Below, one piece after another: positions 1 to 10,295 of a stretch of 34,053 bases of DNA. Positions within the stretch are counted from its first letter, which is position 1. The number at the start of each line of letters is the position of its first letter. Origin of the DNA: an uncultured Coriobacteriaceae bacterium. GTDB taxonomy: Bacteria > Actinomycetota > Coriobacteriia > Coriobacteriales > Atopobiaceae. A program made the position numbers and the translations under genes. The notes below the pieces were generated by a model. That model made no database searches and was not told the origin of the DNA. It saw only the letters and a list, made by a program, of their open reading frames with translations. Where the stretch lies: assembly GCA_902797175.1 (NCBI GenBank), contig CADBRX010000160.1:1-34053 (forward strand), written 5' to 3'.

Positions 1-2126
<2,126 letters not shown>

Positions 2127-2139
2127 CTGGGAGGGCCGT

Positions 2140-2310
2140 ATGGGCACGCAACCTGACGAGAAGAAGCCTAAGGCGCAGGATGCCGCGAGCGCTCCCGCCA
2201 AGCCTTCTCCGTACCTGAGGGCCGAGAACGAGGACGACGACGGCTACGACCCTTTTTCGGACCGTCCGCCCGAGAGGGAGCCGCTCTTTGAGCGCGATCC
2301 CTGGAGCTAG
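2140..2310 (+). CDS. Small acidic hypothetical protein (56 aa)
   Basis: A short reading frame 13 bases after the PASTA gene, with a strong ribosome site (GGGAGGG) before ATG 2140. The product is hydrophilic and low in complexity: a Lys/Ala/Pro-rich first half, then acidic clusters (ENEDDDGYDPFSD) and a Pro/Arg/Glu tail ending in DPWS. It has no membrane segment or known motif and is likely disordered. The position and spacing suggest co-expression with the PASTA protein. The tight spacing, the ribosome site and the terminator right after its stop argue that it is real. Function unknown. Confidence 0.6.
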   Translation: MGTQPDEKKPKAQDAASAPAKPSPYLRAENEDDDGYDPFSDRPPEREPLFERDPWS

Positions 2311-2338
2311 GCGGCACGAAAACGCTGCAAAAAGAAAT

Positions 2339-2372
2339 CTCCGCCCCGCAGAGCGCGCGCTGCGGGGCGGAG
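2339..2372. terminator. Bidirectional terminator between convergent genes
   Basis: A perfect 13-bp GC-rich stem (CTCCGCCCCGCAG) with an 8-base loop separates the convergent genes ending at 2310 and 2399. On the minus strand the hairpin is followed by AGATTTCTTTTTG, a usable U-tract for the leftward gene. The plus-strand side lacks a U-tract, so termination is likely stronger leftward. Confidence 0.8.
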
Positions 2373-2398
2373 ACGGTTGATGCGGTGATCGGTCGCCC

Positions 2399-2932
2399 TT
2401 AGAACGAAATCCTGAGCATGATCTGCCAGACGAGGTACGCTACGACGGCAAGGATGCCCACGACCACGATGGCGGCGAGGGCGGACTTGCGCCTGCGGGA
2501 GCGTTCGCGCTTGGCAAAGATGGACCTGCGCCCCTTGGGAATCTCGAGGTACTGGCCATAGCGGTTGTTCTTCTGGATCTGCGAGATGTCGGAGCGCGCT
2601 CGACGATACTTGCGGTCGGCGATCATGCCTCCCACAGCGATGTTTGACTCGTGCGAGTACTCGATGGGGCTGTCGTCCTCTGCAAGGTCGTCGATGGCCT
2701 CCTGCGTCCGTCGGGGAGCGCGGCGACGCACGTAGCTCGTGCGAGGCGTGGGCTCGGCGGCCGGCTCCTCAGCCGCAGGCACACTTTGCTGGGGGGCATC
2801 GATTTCGGGAATCAATGCGGGATTGACTCCGGTGGACTCGAGCGCCTCACTGACGTCGATTTCTGGAATATGCATGCTTGACGTGCGGCCCTTTGCCGGA
2901 GCGGCATCATCAAGGAGCTCGTTTTCGTCCAT
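2399..2932 (-). CDS. Hypothetical tail-anchored acidic membrane protein
   Basis: A 177-residue protein read leftward. I prefer the start MDENELLDD at 2932 because CGGAGG sits 5 bases upstream. A longer reading from 2974 (14 more residues) has no ribosome site. The N-terminal half is acidic and Pro/Ala-rich with a repeated phrase (HIPEID / LIPEID). Next come a basic stretch (YVRRRAPRRT) and a moderately conserved-looking middle (SHESNIAVGGMIADRKYRRARSDISQIQKNNRYGQY). A Lys/Arg cluster (FAKRERSRRRK) directly precedes one C-terminal transmembrane helix of about 20 residues. This predicts a cytoplasmic protein anchored by its C-terminus. I do not recognise a family. It is divergent from hsp20 and ends at the shared terminator at 2339-2372. 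Confidence 0.7.
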   Translation of the reverse strand: MDENELLDDAAPAKGRTSSMHIPEIDVSEALESTGVNPALIPEIDAPQQSVPAAEEPAAEPTPRTSYVRRRAPRRTQEAIDDLAEDDSPIEYSHESNIAVGGMIADRKYRRARSDISQIQKNNRYGQYLEIPKGRRSIFAKRERSRRRKSALAAIVVVGILAVVAYLVWQIMLRISF

Positions 2933-3047
2933 CGGTACCTCCGAGGGCGCGGTAGGTTCGTAGATATGCACCATGATAAAGCACTGTAGGCCGCTGCGCT
3001 AACCATTTGCGTTATGAGACAGAATAGAAGCATTTCGATTGCTTTTG

Positions 3048-3086
3048 CTCATCAAATCTAAGCTTGATAGACTTAGATTTGATGAG
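3048..3086. promoter_or_regulatory. Perfect 15-bp inverted repeat with 9-base spacer upstream of hsp20
   Basis: CTCATCAAATCTAAG (3048-3062) and its exact reverse complement (3072-3086) are separated by CTTGATAGA. The 9-base spacer equals that of the CIRCE heat-shock operator, but the arms do not match CIRCE (TTAGCACTC) or the HspR HAIR box (CTTGAGT). It lies in the divergent gap between the tail-anchored protein gene and hsp20, in unusually AT-rich DNA. No U-tract follows on either strand, so a repressor operator is more likely than a terminator. Confidence 0.65.
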
Positions 3087-3118
3087 TCTATGAAGCTCAA
3101 AAAAAGTATGTCTTCTTG

Positions 3119-3183
3119 TATAAAACAGAGGAGTGTCGGGAAGAATGAAGGTGTAACCCGGGGGCGCACATACAGGGGCGCCC
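3119..3183 (+). promoter_or_regulatory. Candidate -10 element and 5' leader hairpin of hsp20
   Basis: TATAAA at 3119-3124 is the best -10 match before hsp20; no convincing -35 is spaced correctly. The deduced leader carries a 6-bp stem, GGGCGC (3162-3167) with GCGCCC (3178-3183), ending 6 bases before the ribosome site AAAGGAG. It could influence translation, but the ribosome site itself is not in the stem, so a thermosensor is not demonstrated. Confidence 0.4.
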
Positions 3184-3204
3184 ACAATCAAAGGAGCATG
3201 CACT

Positions 3205-3636
3205 ATGGCAAGCCTCATTCCCTACAGCAACTACGATCGCGCACTTCGCAGGGCATTCCCGTTCGATATGTTTGACGAGCTGCTCTCCTCCCCGCTCGTG
3301 AGCGCGGCCTCTGACGGCGCGTTCAAGATGGATGTCGAGGACGCGGGCACCTCCTACGTGGTGACCGCCGAGCTGCCGGGCGTCAACAAGGACGAGATCG
3401 ACGTGGAGCTCAACGAGGGCCGTCTGTCCATCTCGGTGGACAAGCGCGAGACCGAGGAGCACAAGGCCAAGAACTTCCTGCACAAGGAGACGCACGAGTG
3501 GAGTTCCTCGCGTGGCGTGTACCTGAAGGATGCCGCCACGGCAGGCCTTACCGCAAAGCTTGACGGTGGCGTCCTGACGATCACCGTTCCCAAGCAGGAG
3601 GAGAAGGTCAACGTCACCAAGGTCTCCATCGACTAA
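3205..3636 (+). CDS. Small heat-shock protein, Hsp20/alpha-crystallin family
   Basis: A 143-residue ATP-independent chaperone that holds unfolding proteins in large oligomers until Hsp70-type machines refold them. The alpha-crystallin domain spans roughly residues 38-135. It has the family hallmarks YVVTAELPGVNKDEIDVEL, GRLSISV and the end motif GGVLTITVPK, the A-x-x-x-G-V-L-T signature. The N-terminus (PFDMFDELLSS) is the usual short variable arm. AAAGGAG lies 8 bases before ATG 3205. It stands alone: a 15-bp inverted repeat upstream and a strong terminator downstream make it a single-gene, probably heat-regulated unit. The length is typical. Confidence 0.95.
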   Translation: MASLIPYSNYDRALRRAFPFDMFDELLSSPLVSAASDGAFKMDVEDAGTSYVVTAELPGVNKDEIDVELNEGRLSISVDKRETEEHKAKNFLHKETHEWSSSRGVYLKDAATAGLTAKLDGGVLTITVPKQEEKVNVTKVSID

Positions 3637-3658
3637 CGTCAGCTGACAGACGCTAAGA

Positions 3659-3696
3659 GGCTCCCCGCCGGGCGCGTTCCGGCGGGGAGCCTTTTT
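3659..3696 (+). terminator. Intrinsic terminator of hsp20
   Basis: A 13-bp perfect GC-rich stem (GGCTCCCCGCCGG, 3659-3671) with a 7-base loop is followed at once by TTTTT (3692-3696). This is a textbook rho-independent terminator 22 bases after the hsp20 stop. Confidence 0.95.
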
Positions 3697-3697
3697 C

Positions 3698-3769
3698 AAT
3701 CGTCCTTTGGAGGGGTTTGTTTTACAAAAGAGCAGGATGGCTTTTCAGAAACCCTTCCAAAGGACGATT
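3698..3769. repeat. 21-bp inverted repeat with 30-base spacer
   Basis: The arms at 3698-3718 and 3749-3769 match at 20 of 21 positions (core TCGTCCTTTGGA). Inside the loop AAAAG...CTTTT can extend the stem. The left arm abuts the hsp20 terminator U-tract, and the right arm overlaps the stop codon of the leftward hydrolase gene. No U-tract follows on the minus strand, so a simple terminator is not obvious. It may be a small REP- or MITE-like element or an mRNA-stabilising 3' hairpin. Confidence 0.7.
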
Positions 3770-4547
3770 ACAAAACGGTAATAGGACGGTTCTGCCCCGC
3801 AACGAGCACCCGAGGGCCATCTCCTACGGCGCCCACGATTGCCGCCTTGGCAAGCGAAGGCAGGTTGTTGTTCTCGGAGATGTGCAGAGCCACGATCGTG
3901 TCGGTCTCGGGGGTCACCAGCGACGGCAGCGCCTCGGCGCACTGGTCGTTTGAGAGGTGCCCGCGCTGGCCACCCACGCGCGCCTTGAGGTAGGAGGGGT
4001 AGGGACCGTCTCGCAGCATGCGGACGTCGTGGTTTGCCTCGATGCCGAGTACGCGACATCCATGGAGCGCCTCAAGCGCCGGGTCCGTGAGACAGCCGGT
4101 GTCGGTGCACCACCCAACGCAATCTTCTGCGGACCCCTTGCCGGTCTTGACAGAAAACCGCAGGCCAAAGGGGTCGTTCACGTCATGCGAGGTGGGAAAG
4201 GTGCGCACCTGCATGCCCGCAACCTCAAACTCGTCACTGTGGTCCACGACGGTAAAGGGCCTTGAGCAGACTCCCTCCCTTGCCTCGGCGGTCCCCTTGG
4301 TGGCAAAGACGGGCCCCTCAAAGCGCTTGGAGAAGACGCGGAGTCCGCTCACGTGGTCGGCATGCTCGTGCGTGATGATGACGGCACGAATGAGGCCGAC
4401 ATCCACGCCGAGCTCGCCGGCGCGCAGAAGGAGCTGCCTGCGGGTGATGCCGCAGTCAACGAGCACAAGCCCATCCGGCCCCTCGACGAGCGTTGCGTTA
4501 CCTTTTGAGCCACTGGCGAGTATGTGCAGATGGATGAGGGGTTGCAT
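3768..4547 (-). CDS. Metallo-beta-lactamase-fold hydrolase, WalJ/YycJ-like
   Basis: A 259-residue protein read from ATG 4547, with GAAAGG 8 bases upstream; a TTG 30 bases earlier lacks a ribosome site. The metal site is plain: ITHEHADHVSG gives the HxHxDH motif, with an earlier DCG and later TSHD and SNDQ/H-rich segments. The opening LHILASGSKGNATLVE is typical of the YycJ/WalJ (VicX) subgroup. That group binds two metals and has been linked to 5'-3' exonuclease activity and cell-wall/DNA-replication coordination in Firmicutes. Here there is no walRK neighbour; the gene is divergent from tilS. Family is secure, substrate unknown. Its stop codon sits inside the inverted repeat at 3698-3769. 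Confidence 0.85.
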   Translation of the reverse strand: MQPLIHLHILASGSKGNATLVEGPDGLVLVDCGITRRQLLLRAGELGVDVGLIRAVIITHEHADHVSGLRVFSKRFEGPVFATKGTAEAREGVCSRPFTVVDHSDEFEVAGMQVRTFPTSHDVNDPFGLRFSVKTGKGSAEDCVGWCTDTGCLTDPALEALHGCRVLGIEANHDVRMLRDGPYPSYLKARVGGQRGHLSNDQCAEALPSLVTPETDTIVALHISENNNLPSLAKAAIVGAVGDGPRVLVAGQNRPITVL

Positions 4548-4640
4548 CCCAAACCTTTCGAAGACGGCGTAACTCAACTAGGGTAGCGCATCACGCGTGC
4601 GGGCGCTTTGTCGTACACTACTACCTGCGAAAGGAGCCTC

Positions 4641-6191
4641 ATGCCCAACGTCCTCAGAAGATATGCCTCCAGCGAAAGCCGCTTTGGCCGACCCTCCTCG
4701 CAGGTGGACGACGAGCTGCGCGCCCCCGTCGTCCTCATGGTCTCGGGAGGTGCCGACTCGACTGCGCTGCTCGTACTTGCGGCAACGTCTCGCCTCGACA
4801 TCGACGACGGTCGCGGCCAGGCCCGCATCGCGCGCGAACGTCTGCACGTGCTGCACATAAATCACCAGCTCAGAGGCATCGATGCCGAGGAGGACGAGGA
4901 GTTTGTCCGCGAGCTCTCCGCGCGCTATGGCATTCCCTGCACCGTGCGGAGGGTGGACGTGACCGCGCTTGCGGCAAAGGCGCACGAGGCGGGTGGCTCC
5001 GCCGACGCAAACGTGGAGAACCTCGGCCGCGAGGCGCGGTATTCCGCCGCGGCACAACTCGCAAACGAGCTGTCCGAGGAGTTTGGCACGCCACGGTCGG
5101 CAGCGCGCATCTGCACCGCCCATACGGCCAACGACCGGGCAGAGACCTTCTTCATGAACGCCATACGGGGGACGGGTCCTGCGGGGCTCTCGTCAATTCC
5201 CCGCAGGCGCAACCGCATCGTGCGCCCGCTGCTTGACCGTACGCATGAAGAGCTGTGCGACATGCTGCGCATGCGTGGCATCGTCTGGCGTGAGGACGAA
5301 ACAAACAACGACACGCGCTACCTGCGGGCCTACGTGCGCCATGAGGTGATGCCGGTCGTGGAGCGTCGCAACCCACGTGTGACCGCAAGCCTTGCGGCTA
5401 CGTGCGACATCCTCTCCGACGAGGACGCCTACATGACGCAGGTTGCCGCGCGCGCGTACCGCGACCTCCTGCGCCGCCAGGCCGATGGCATGGTCGCGCT
5501 CGACGCGGACCGTCTTGGCGCCACGGAGGTTGCCATTGCGCGTCGCGTCGTCAGGTCGGCGCTGCTCAACGTCTGCCCGTCGGCGCGGCTCGAGGCGCGA
5601 CACATCGCCTCGGTGCTGGCGCTCGTCGCGTCCGGCCACGGCTCGCAGACCCTTCCCATGGGCGTGGACGCCCGCGTGGAATATGGCCTGCTCTTTGTGC
5701 GTGCCGCCGTCTCCTCTGCGGCCACGGGCGAAGGCTGGCTCGAGGTTCCCGGCGTGGCAGACCGTGCGGTGTCTCCTGGCAAGCTGGAGCTTCCCGACGG
5801 GCGCACGCTCACCGCGCGCCTTGTGGAGGTGCCGGCCGCCTCACGTGCTGAGGAGCTTGCGCGGGCCCATTCCAAGGAGTGGGAGGGGACGTCGGTCCTT
5901 CTGGACGCATCCGCGTGCGGCATAGACGCGTCGCTTGGAGGGCTCCTCTGGGTCGATGTGGCAGCTCCCGGTGACGTCATGTGCCCCCTGGGCATGCACG
6001 GGCAGTCCAAGAAGCTCTCCGATCTTCTCAACGAGGCCAAGGTCCCGGCAGCCGATCGTACCCATGTGCCCGTGGTCAGGACCTCTCCGCGTGGTCGTGT
6101 CGTGTGGGTGGCTGGAATTCGTCCAGATGAACGTGCCCGTTGCCTTCCCGCGTCCAAGCTGCTGCTAGAATTATCCTTTGTGACGTCGTAG
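4641..6191 (+). CDS. tilS: tRNA(Ile)-lysidine synthetase
   Basis: A 516-residue enzyme that uses ATP and lysine to turn C34 of the CAU-anticodon tRNA-Ile into lysidine, switching it from Met to Ile decoding. The PP-loop motif SGGADST is at residues 35-41. HINHQLRG and ICTAHTANDRAETFFMN follow, both typical of the N-type ATP pyrophosphatase core, and then RNRIVRPLLDRT. The C-terminal part holds the tRNA-binding region, ending VVWVAGIRPDERA. The start at ATG 4641 (MPNVLRRY) follows AAAGGAG; an upstream in-frame start at 4608 has none. The gene heads the conserved tilS-hpt-ftsH order known from Firmicutes and Actinobacteria. Because tilS is essential, this locus is core chromosome. Confidence 0.95.
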   Translation: MPNVLRRYASSESRFGRPSSQVDDELRAPVVLMVSGGADSTALLVLAATSRLDIDDGRGQARIARERLHVLHINHQLRGIDAEEDEEFVRELSARYGIPCTVRRVDVTALAAKAHEAGGSADANVENLGREARYSAAAQLANELSEEFGTPRSAARICTAHTANDRAETFFMNAIRGTGPAGLSSIPRRRNRIVRPLLDRTHEELCDMLRMRGIVWREDETNNDTRYLRAYVRHEVMPVVERRNPRVTASLAATCDILSDEDAYMTQVAARAYRDLLRRQADGMVALDADRLGATEVAIARRVVRSALLNVCPSARLEARHIASVLALVASGHGSQTLPMGVDARVEYGLLFVRAAVSSAATGEGWLEVPGVADRAVSPGKLELPDGRTLTARLVEVPAASRAEELARAHSKEWEGTSVLLDASACGIDASLGGLLWVDVAAPGDVMCPLGMHGQSKKLSDLLNEAKVPAADRTHVPVVRTSPRGRVVWVAGIRPDERARCLPASKLLLELSFVTS

Positions 6192-6237
6192 CGCCGTTGT
6201 CATCGCTACGAAGAGTATGAAGGGAACCAACACAGAG

Positions 6238-6780
6238 ATGCATCAGGACATTCAGAGCGTCTTGCTCAGCGAAGAAGACATCAAGCAGATCGTCAGCCGT
6301 CTTGGCGAGGAGATCTCTCGTGACTATGCGGACAAGAACCCGCTGGTTGTTGCCGTGCTCCGCGGCGCCTTCGTCTTTACGGCAGATTTGATGCGCGCCA
6401 TCACCGTGCCCTGCGCGGTGGACTTCATGGCCGTGTCGAGCTACGGAAGCGGGGTCAAGAGCTCGGGTGTGGTTCGCATCGTCAAGGACCTCGACACCCA
6501 CATCGAGGGACGCCACGTCATCATCGCCGAGGACATCCTCGATTCGGGCCTCACGCTCTCATACCTCATGAACCTGCTCAGCGACCGCGGGTGTGCGTCC
6601 ATCAGCATCTGCGCCTTTGCGGTAAAGGACGTTCCCGGCCACGTTCCCGCTGTCAGGCCCAACTATGTGGGCACGCACGTCCCCGACGAGTTCATCGTCG
6701 GCTACGGGCTGGACTACGCCGAGCGTTACCGCAATCTTCCCTACGTGGGCATTCTCAAACCCGAGGTGTATACCAAGTAG
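6238..6780 (+). CDS. hpt: Hypoxanthine(-guanine) phosphoribosyltransferase
   Basis: A 180-residue purine-salvage enzyme that makes IMP or GMP from hypoxanthine or guanine and PRPP. The PRPP-binding signature VIIAEDILDSGLTLS is at residues 94-108. The family blocks VDFMAVSSYGSG and FIVGYGLDYAERYRNLPYVGIL are intact. I place the start at MHQDIQSVLLSEEDI (6238), which matches the family's usual N-terminus (M-x-x-D-I-x-x-V-L-x-S-E-E). ATG 6217 would add 7 residues but lacks a properly spaced ribosome site. The gene lies between tilS and ftsH with short gaps, as in Bacillus, so the three are probably co-transcribed. Confidence 0.95.
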   Translation: MHQDIQSVLLSEEDIKQIVSRLGEEISRDYADKNPLVVAVLRGAFVFTADLMRAITVPCAVDFMAVSSYGSGVKSSGVVRIVKDLDTHIEGRHVIIAEDILDSGLTLSYLMNLLSDRGCASISICAFAVKDVPGHVPAVRPNYVGTHVPDEFIVGYGLDYAERYRNLPYVGILKPEVYTK

Positions 6781-6819
6781 CCGCGCCATCATAGGCGCTG
6801 GCAGGCAAGGAGCCAACTC

Positions 6820-8940
<2,121 letters not shown>

Positions 8941-8958
8941 GTTTGACATTGCAACGAA

Positions 8959-8990
8959 CGTGAGCCGCACGCCTCTGTGCCGGCGTCACG
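8959..8990. terminator. Possible hairpin after ftsH
   Basis: CGTGA (8959) pairs with TCACG (ending 8990), and GCCG-CAC pairs with GTG-CCGGC inside, giving a bulged stem of about 12 bp with a 6-base loop. No U-tract follows, so it may act weakly or only with Rho, separating ftsH from the aminotransferase. Confidence 0.35.
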
Positions 8991-9024
8991 TCCAACCGCG
9001 CAACACGTGATGGAAGGAGCCAAC

Positions 9025-10224
9025 ATGGCCATCAACGAGAAGAGCTACGCATACGGTGCCGCTAAGTCGTCAATCCGCGAGATCTTTGCCTATGGCATGG
9101 CGCGCAAGGCGGAGGTGGGCGAGGAGAACGTCTTTGACTTCTCGCTGGGAAACCCCTCCATTCCCGCGCCGGACGCGGTGCGCGAATCCCTTGCCCGCTC
9201 GCTCGAGCTGCCGCCCGTGCAGCTGCATGGCTACACGCCGGCAAACGGCATGGCTCCCGCGCGCGAGGCGGTCGCCGCCTCGCTCACGCGACGCTTCCAG
9301 GCCGAGTGCGGGGACGCTCCCGTCGCGTCGGCTGACGACCTCTACCTGACCTGTGGTGCCGCAGCGTCGCTATCCATCACCTTCCATGCGCTGGTCAATG
9401 CTGGCGACGAGGTCATCGTCATCGCGCCGTACTTCCCGGAGTACAAGGTCTGGATCGAGACTGCCGGCGCCACGTGCGTTGAGGTGCTGGCGGACCAGCA
9501 TACCTTCCAGGTGGATGCCGAGGCCGTGCGCGCCGCCATCAACGAGCACACCAAGGCGGTAGTCATCAACAGCCCCAACAACCCGGTGGGCGCCGTCTAC
9601 ACCCGCGAGACGCTCAACGTGCTTGCCGCCGTTCTGCGCGAGCGCGAGGAGGCACTGGGCACGGCCATCTACCTGGTTTCCGACGAGCCCTACCGCGAGA
9701 TCACCTACGGCGCGGAGGTGCCGTGGAACCCCGCAATCTACGACCGCACCATCGTGTGCTACAGCTATTCCAAGAGCCTGTCGCTGCCGGGCGAGCGCAT
9801 CGGCTGGGTGCTGGTGCCGCCCACCAATCCCGAGCACGACCAGCTTGTCCTTGCCGTTGCAGGCGCTGGCCGCAAGCTGGGCTTTGTCTGCGCGCCCGCC
9901 ATCTTCCAGCGCGTCCTCATGGACTGCGTCGACATCCCGAGCGACGTGGACGCCTATGCGCGCAACCGTGAGGCGCTGACTGAAGGCCTTACCCGTCTTG
10001 GCTACGAGTACGTTGAGCCTGACGGCGCCTTCTACCTGTGGGTCAAGGCGCTTGAGCCCGATGCCGAGGCGTTCTTTGAGAAGTGCAAGGCGCTCGACCT
10101 GCTGCCCGTTCCCTCAGACAGCTTTGGCTGCCCCGGCTGGATCCGCATTGGGTACTGCGTGAGCTACGAGACCATCGTCAACTCCATGCCCGCGTGGGAG
10201 AAGCTTGCCGCTCAGTATCGATAG
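9025..10224 (+). CDS. Class I/II PLP-dependent aminotransferase
   Basis: A 399-residue fold-type I aminotransferase. The Schiff-base lysine is K250 in SYSKSLSLPGERIGW. The PLP-contacting segments are INSPNNPVGA (181-190) and VSDEPYREI (D220, Y223), with the conserved arginine region near GWIRIGYC at the C-terminus. ATG 9025 follows GGAAGGAGC. The family includes aspartate, alanine and aromatic aminotransferases and beta-C-S lyases. The substrate cannot be decided here, though SLPGERIGW and the AspC-like layout suggest amino-acid transamination. It stands alone after ftsH. The product should be cytoplasmic and homodimeric. Confidence 0.9.
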   Translation: MAINEKSYAYGAAKSSIREIFAYGMARKAEVGEENVFDFSLGNPSIPAPDAVRESLARSLELPPVQLHGYTPANGMAPAREAVAASLTRRFQAECGDAPVASADDLYLTCGAAASLSITFHALVNAGDEVIVIAPYFPEYKVWIETAGATCVEVLADQHTFQVDAEAVRAAINEHTKAVVINSPNNPVGAVYTRETLNVLAAVLREREEALGTAIYLVSDEPYREITYGAEVPWNPAIYDRTIVCYSYSKSLSLPGERIGWVLVPPTNPEHDQLVLAVAGAGRKLGFVCAPAIFQRVLMDCVDIPSDVDAYARNREALTEGLTRLGYEYVEPDGAFYLWVKALEPDAEAFFEKCKALDLLPVPSDSFGCPGWIRIGYCVSYETIVNSMPAWEKLAAQYR

Positions 10225-10295
10225 TGAGACTCTGATAGGCGGCCTTGCGCCGCGGTGCGCTACCTCATGAATCAAAGCGAGAAACGGAACAGCAC

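Noticed and set aside
3048..3086. CIRCE or HAIR heat-shock box
   Set aside because: The spacer length fits CIRCE, but neither arm matches TTAGCACTC or CTTGAGT.
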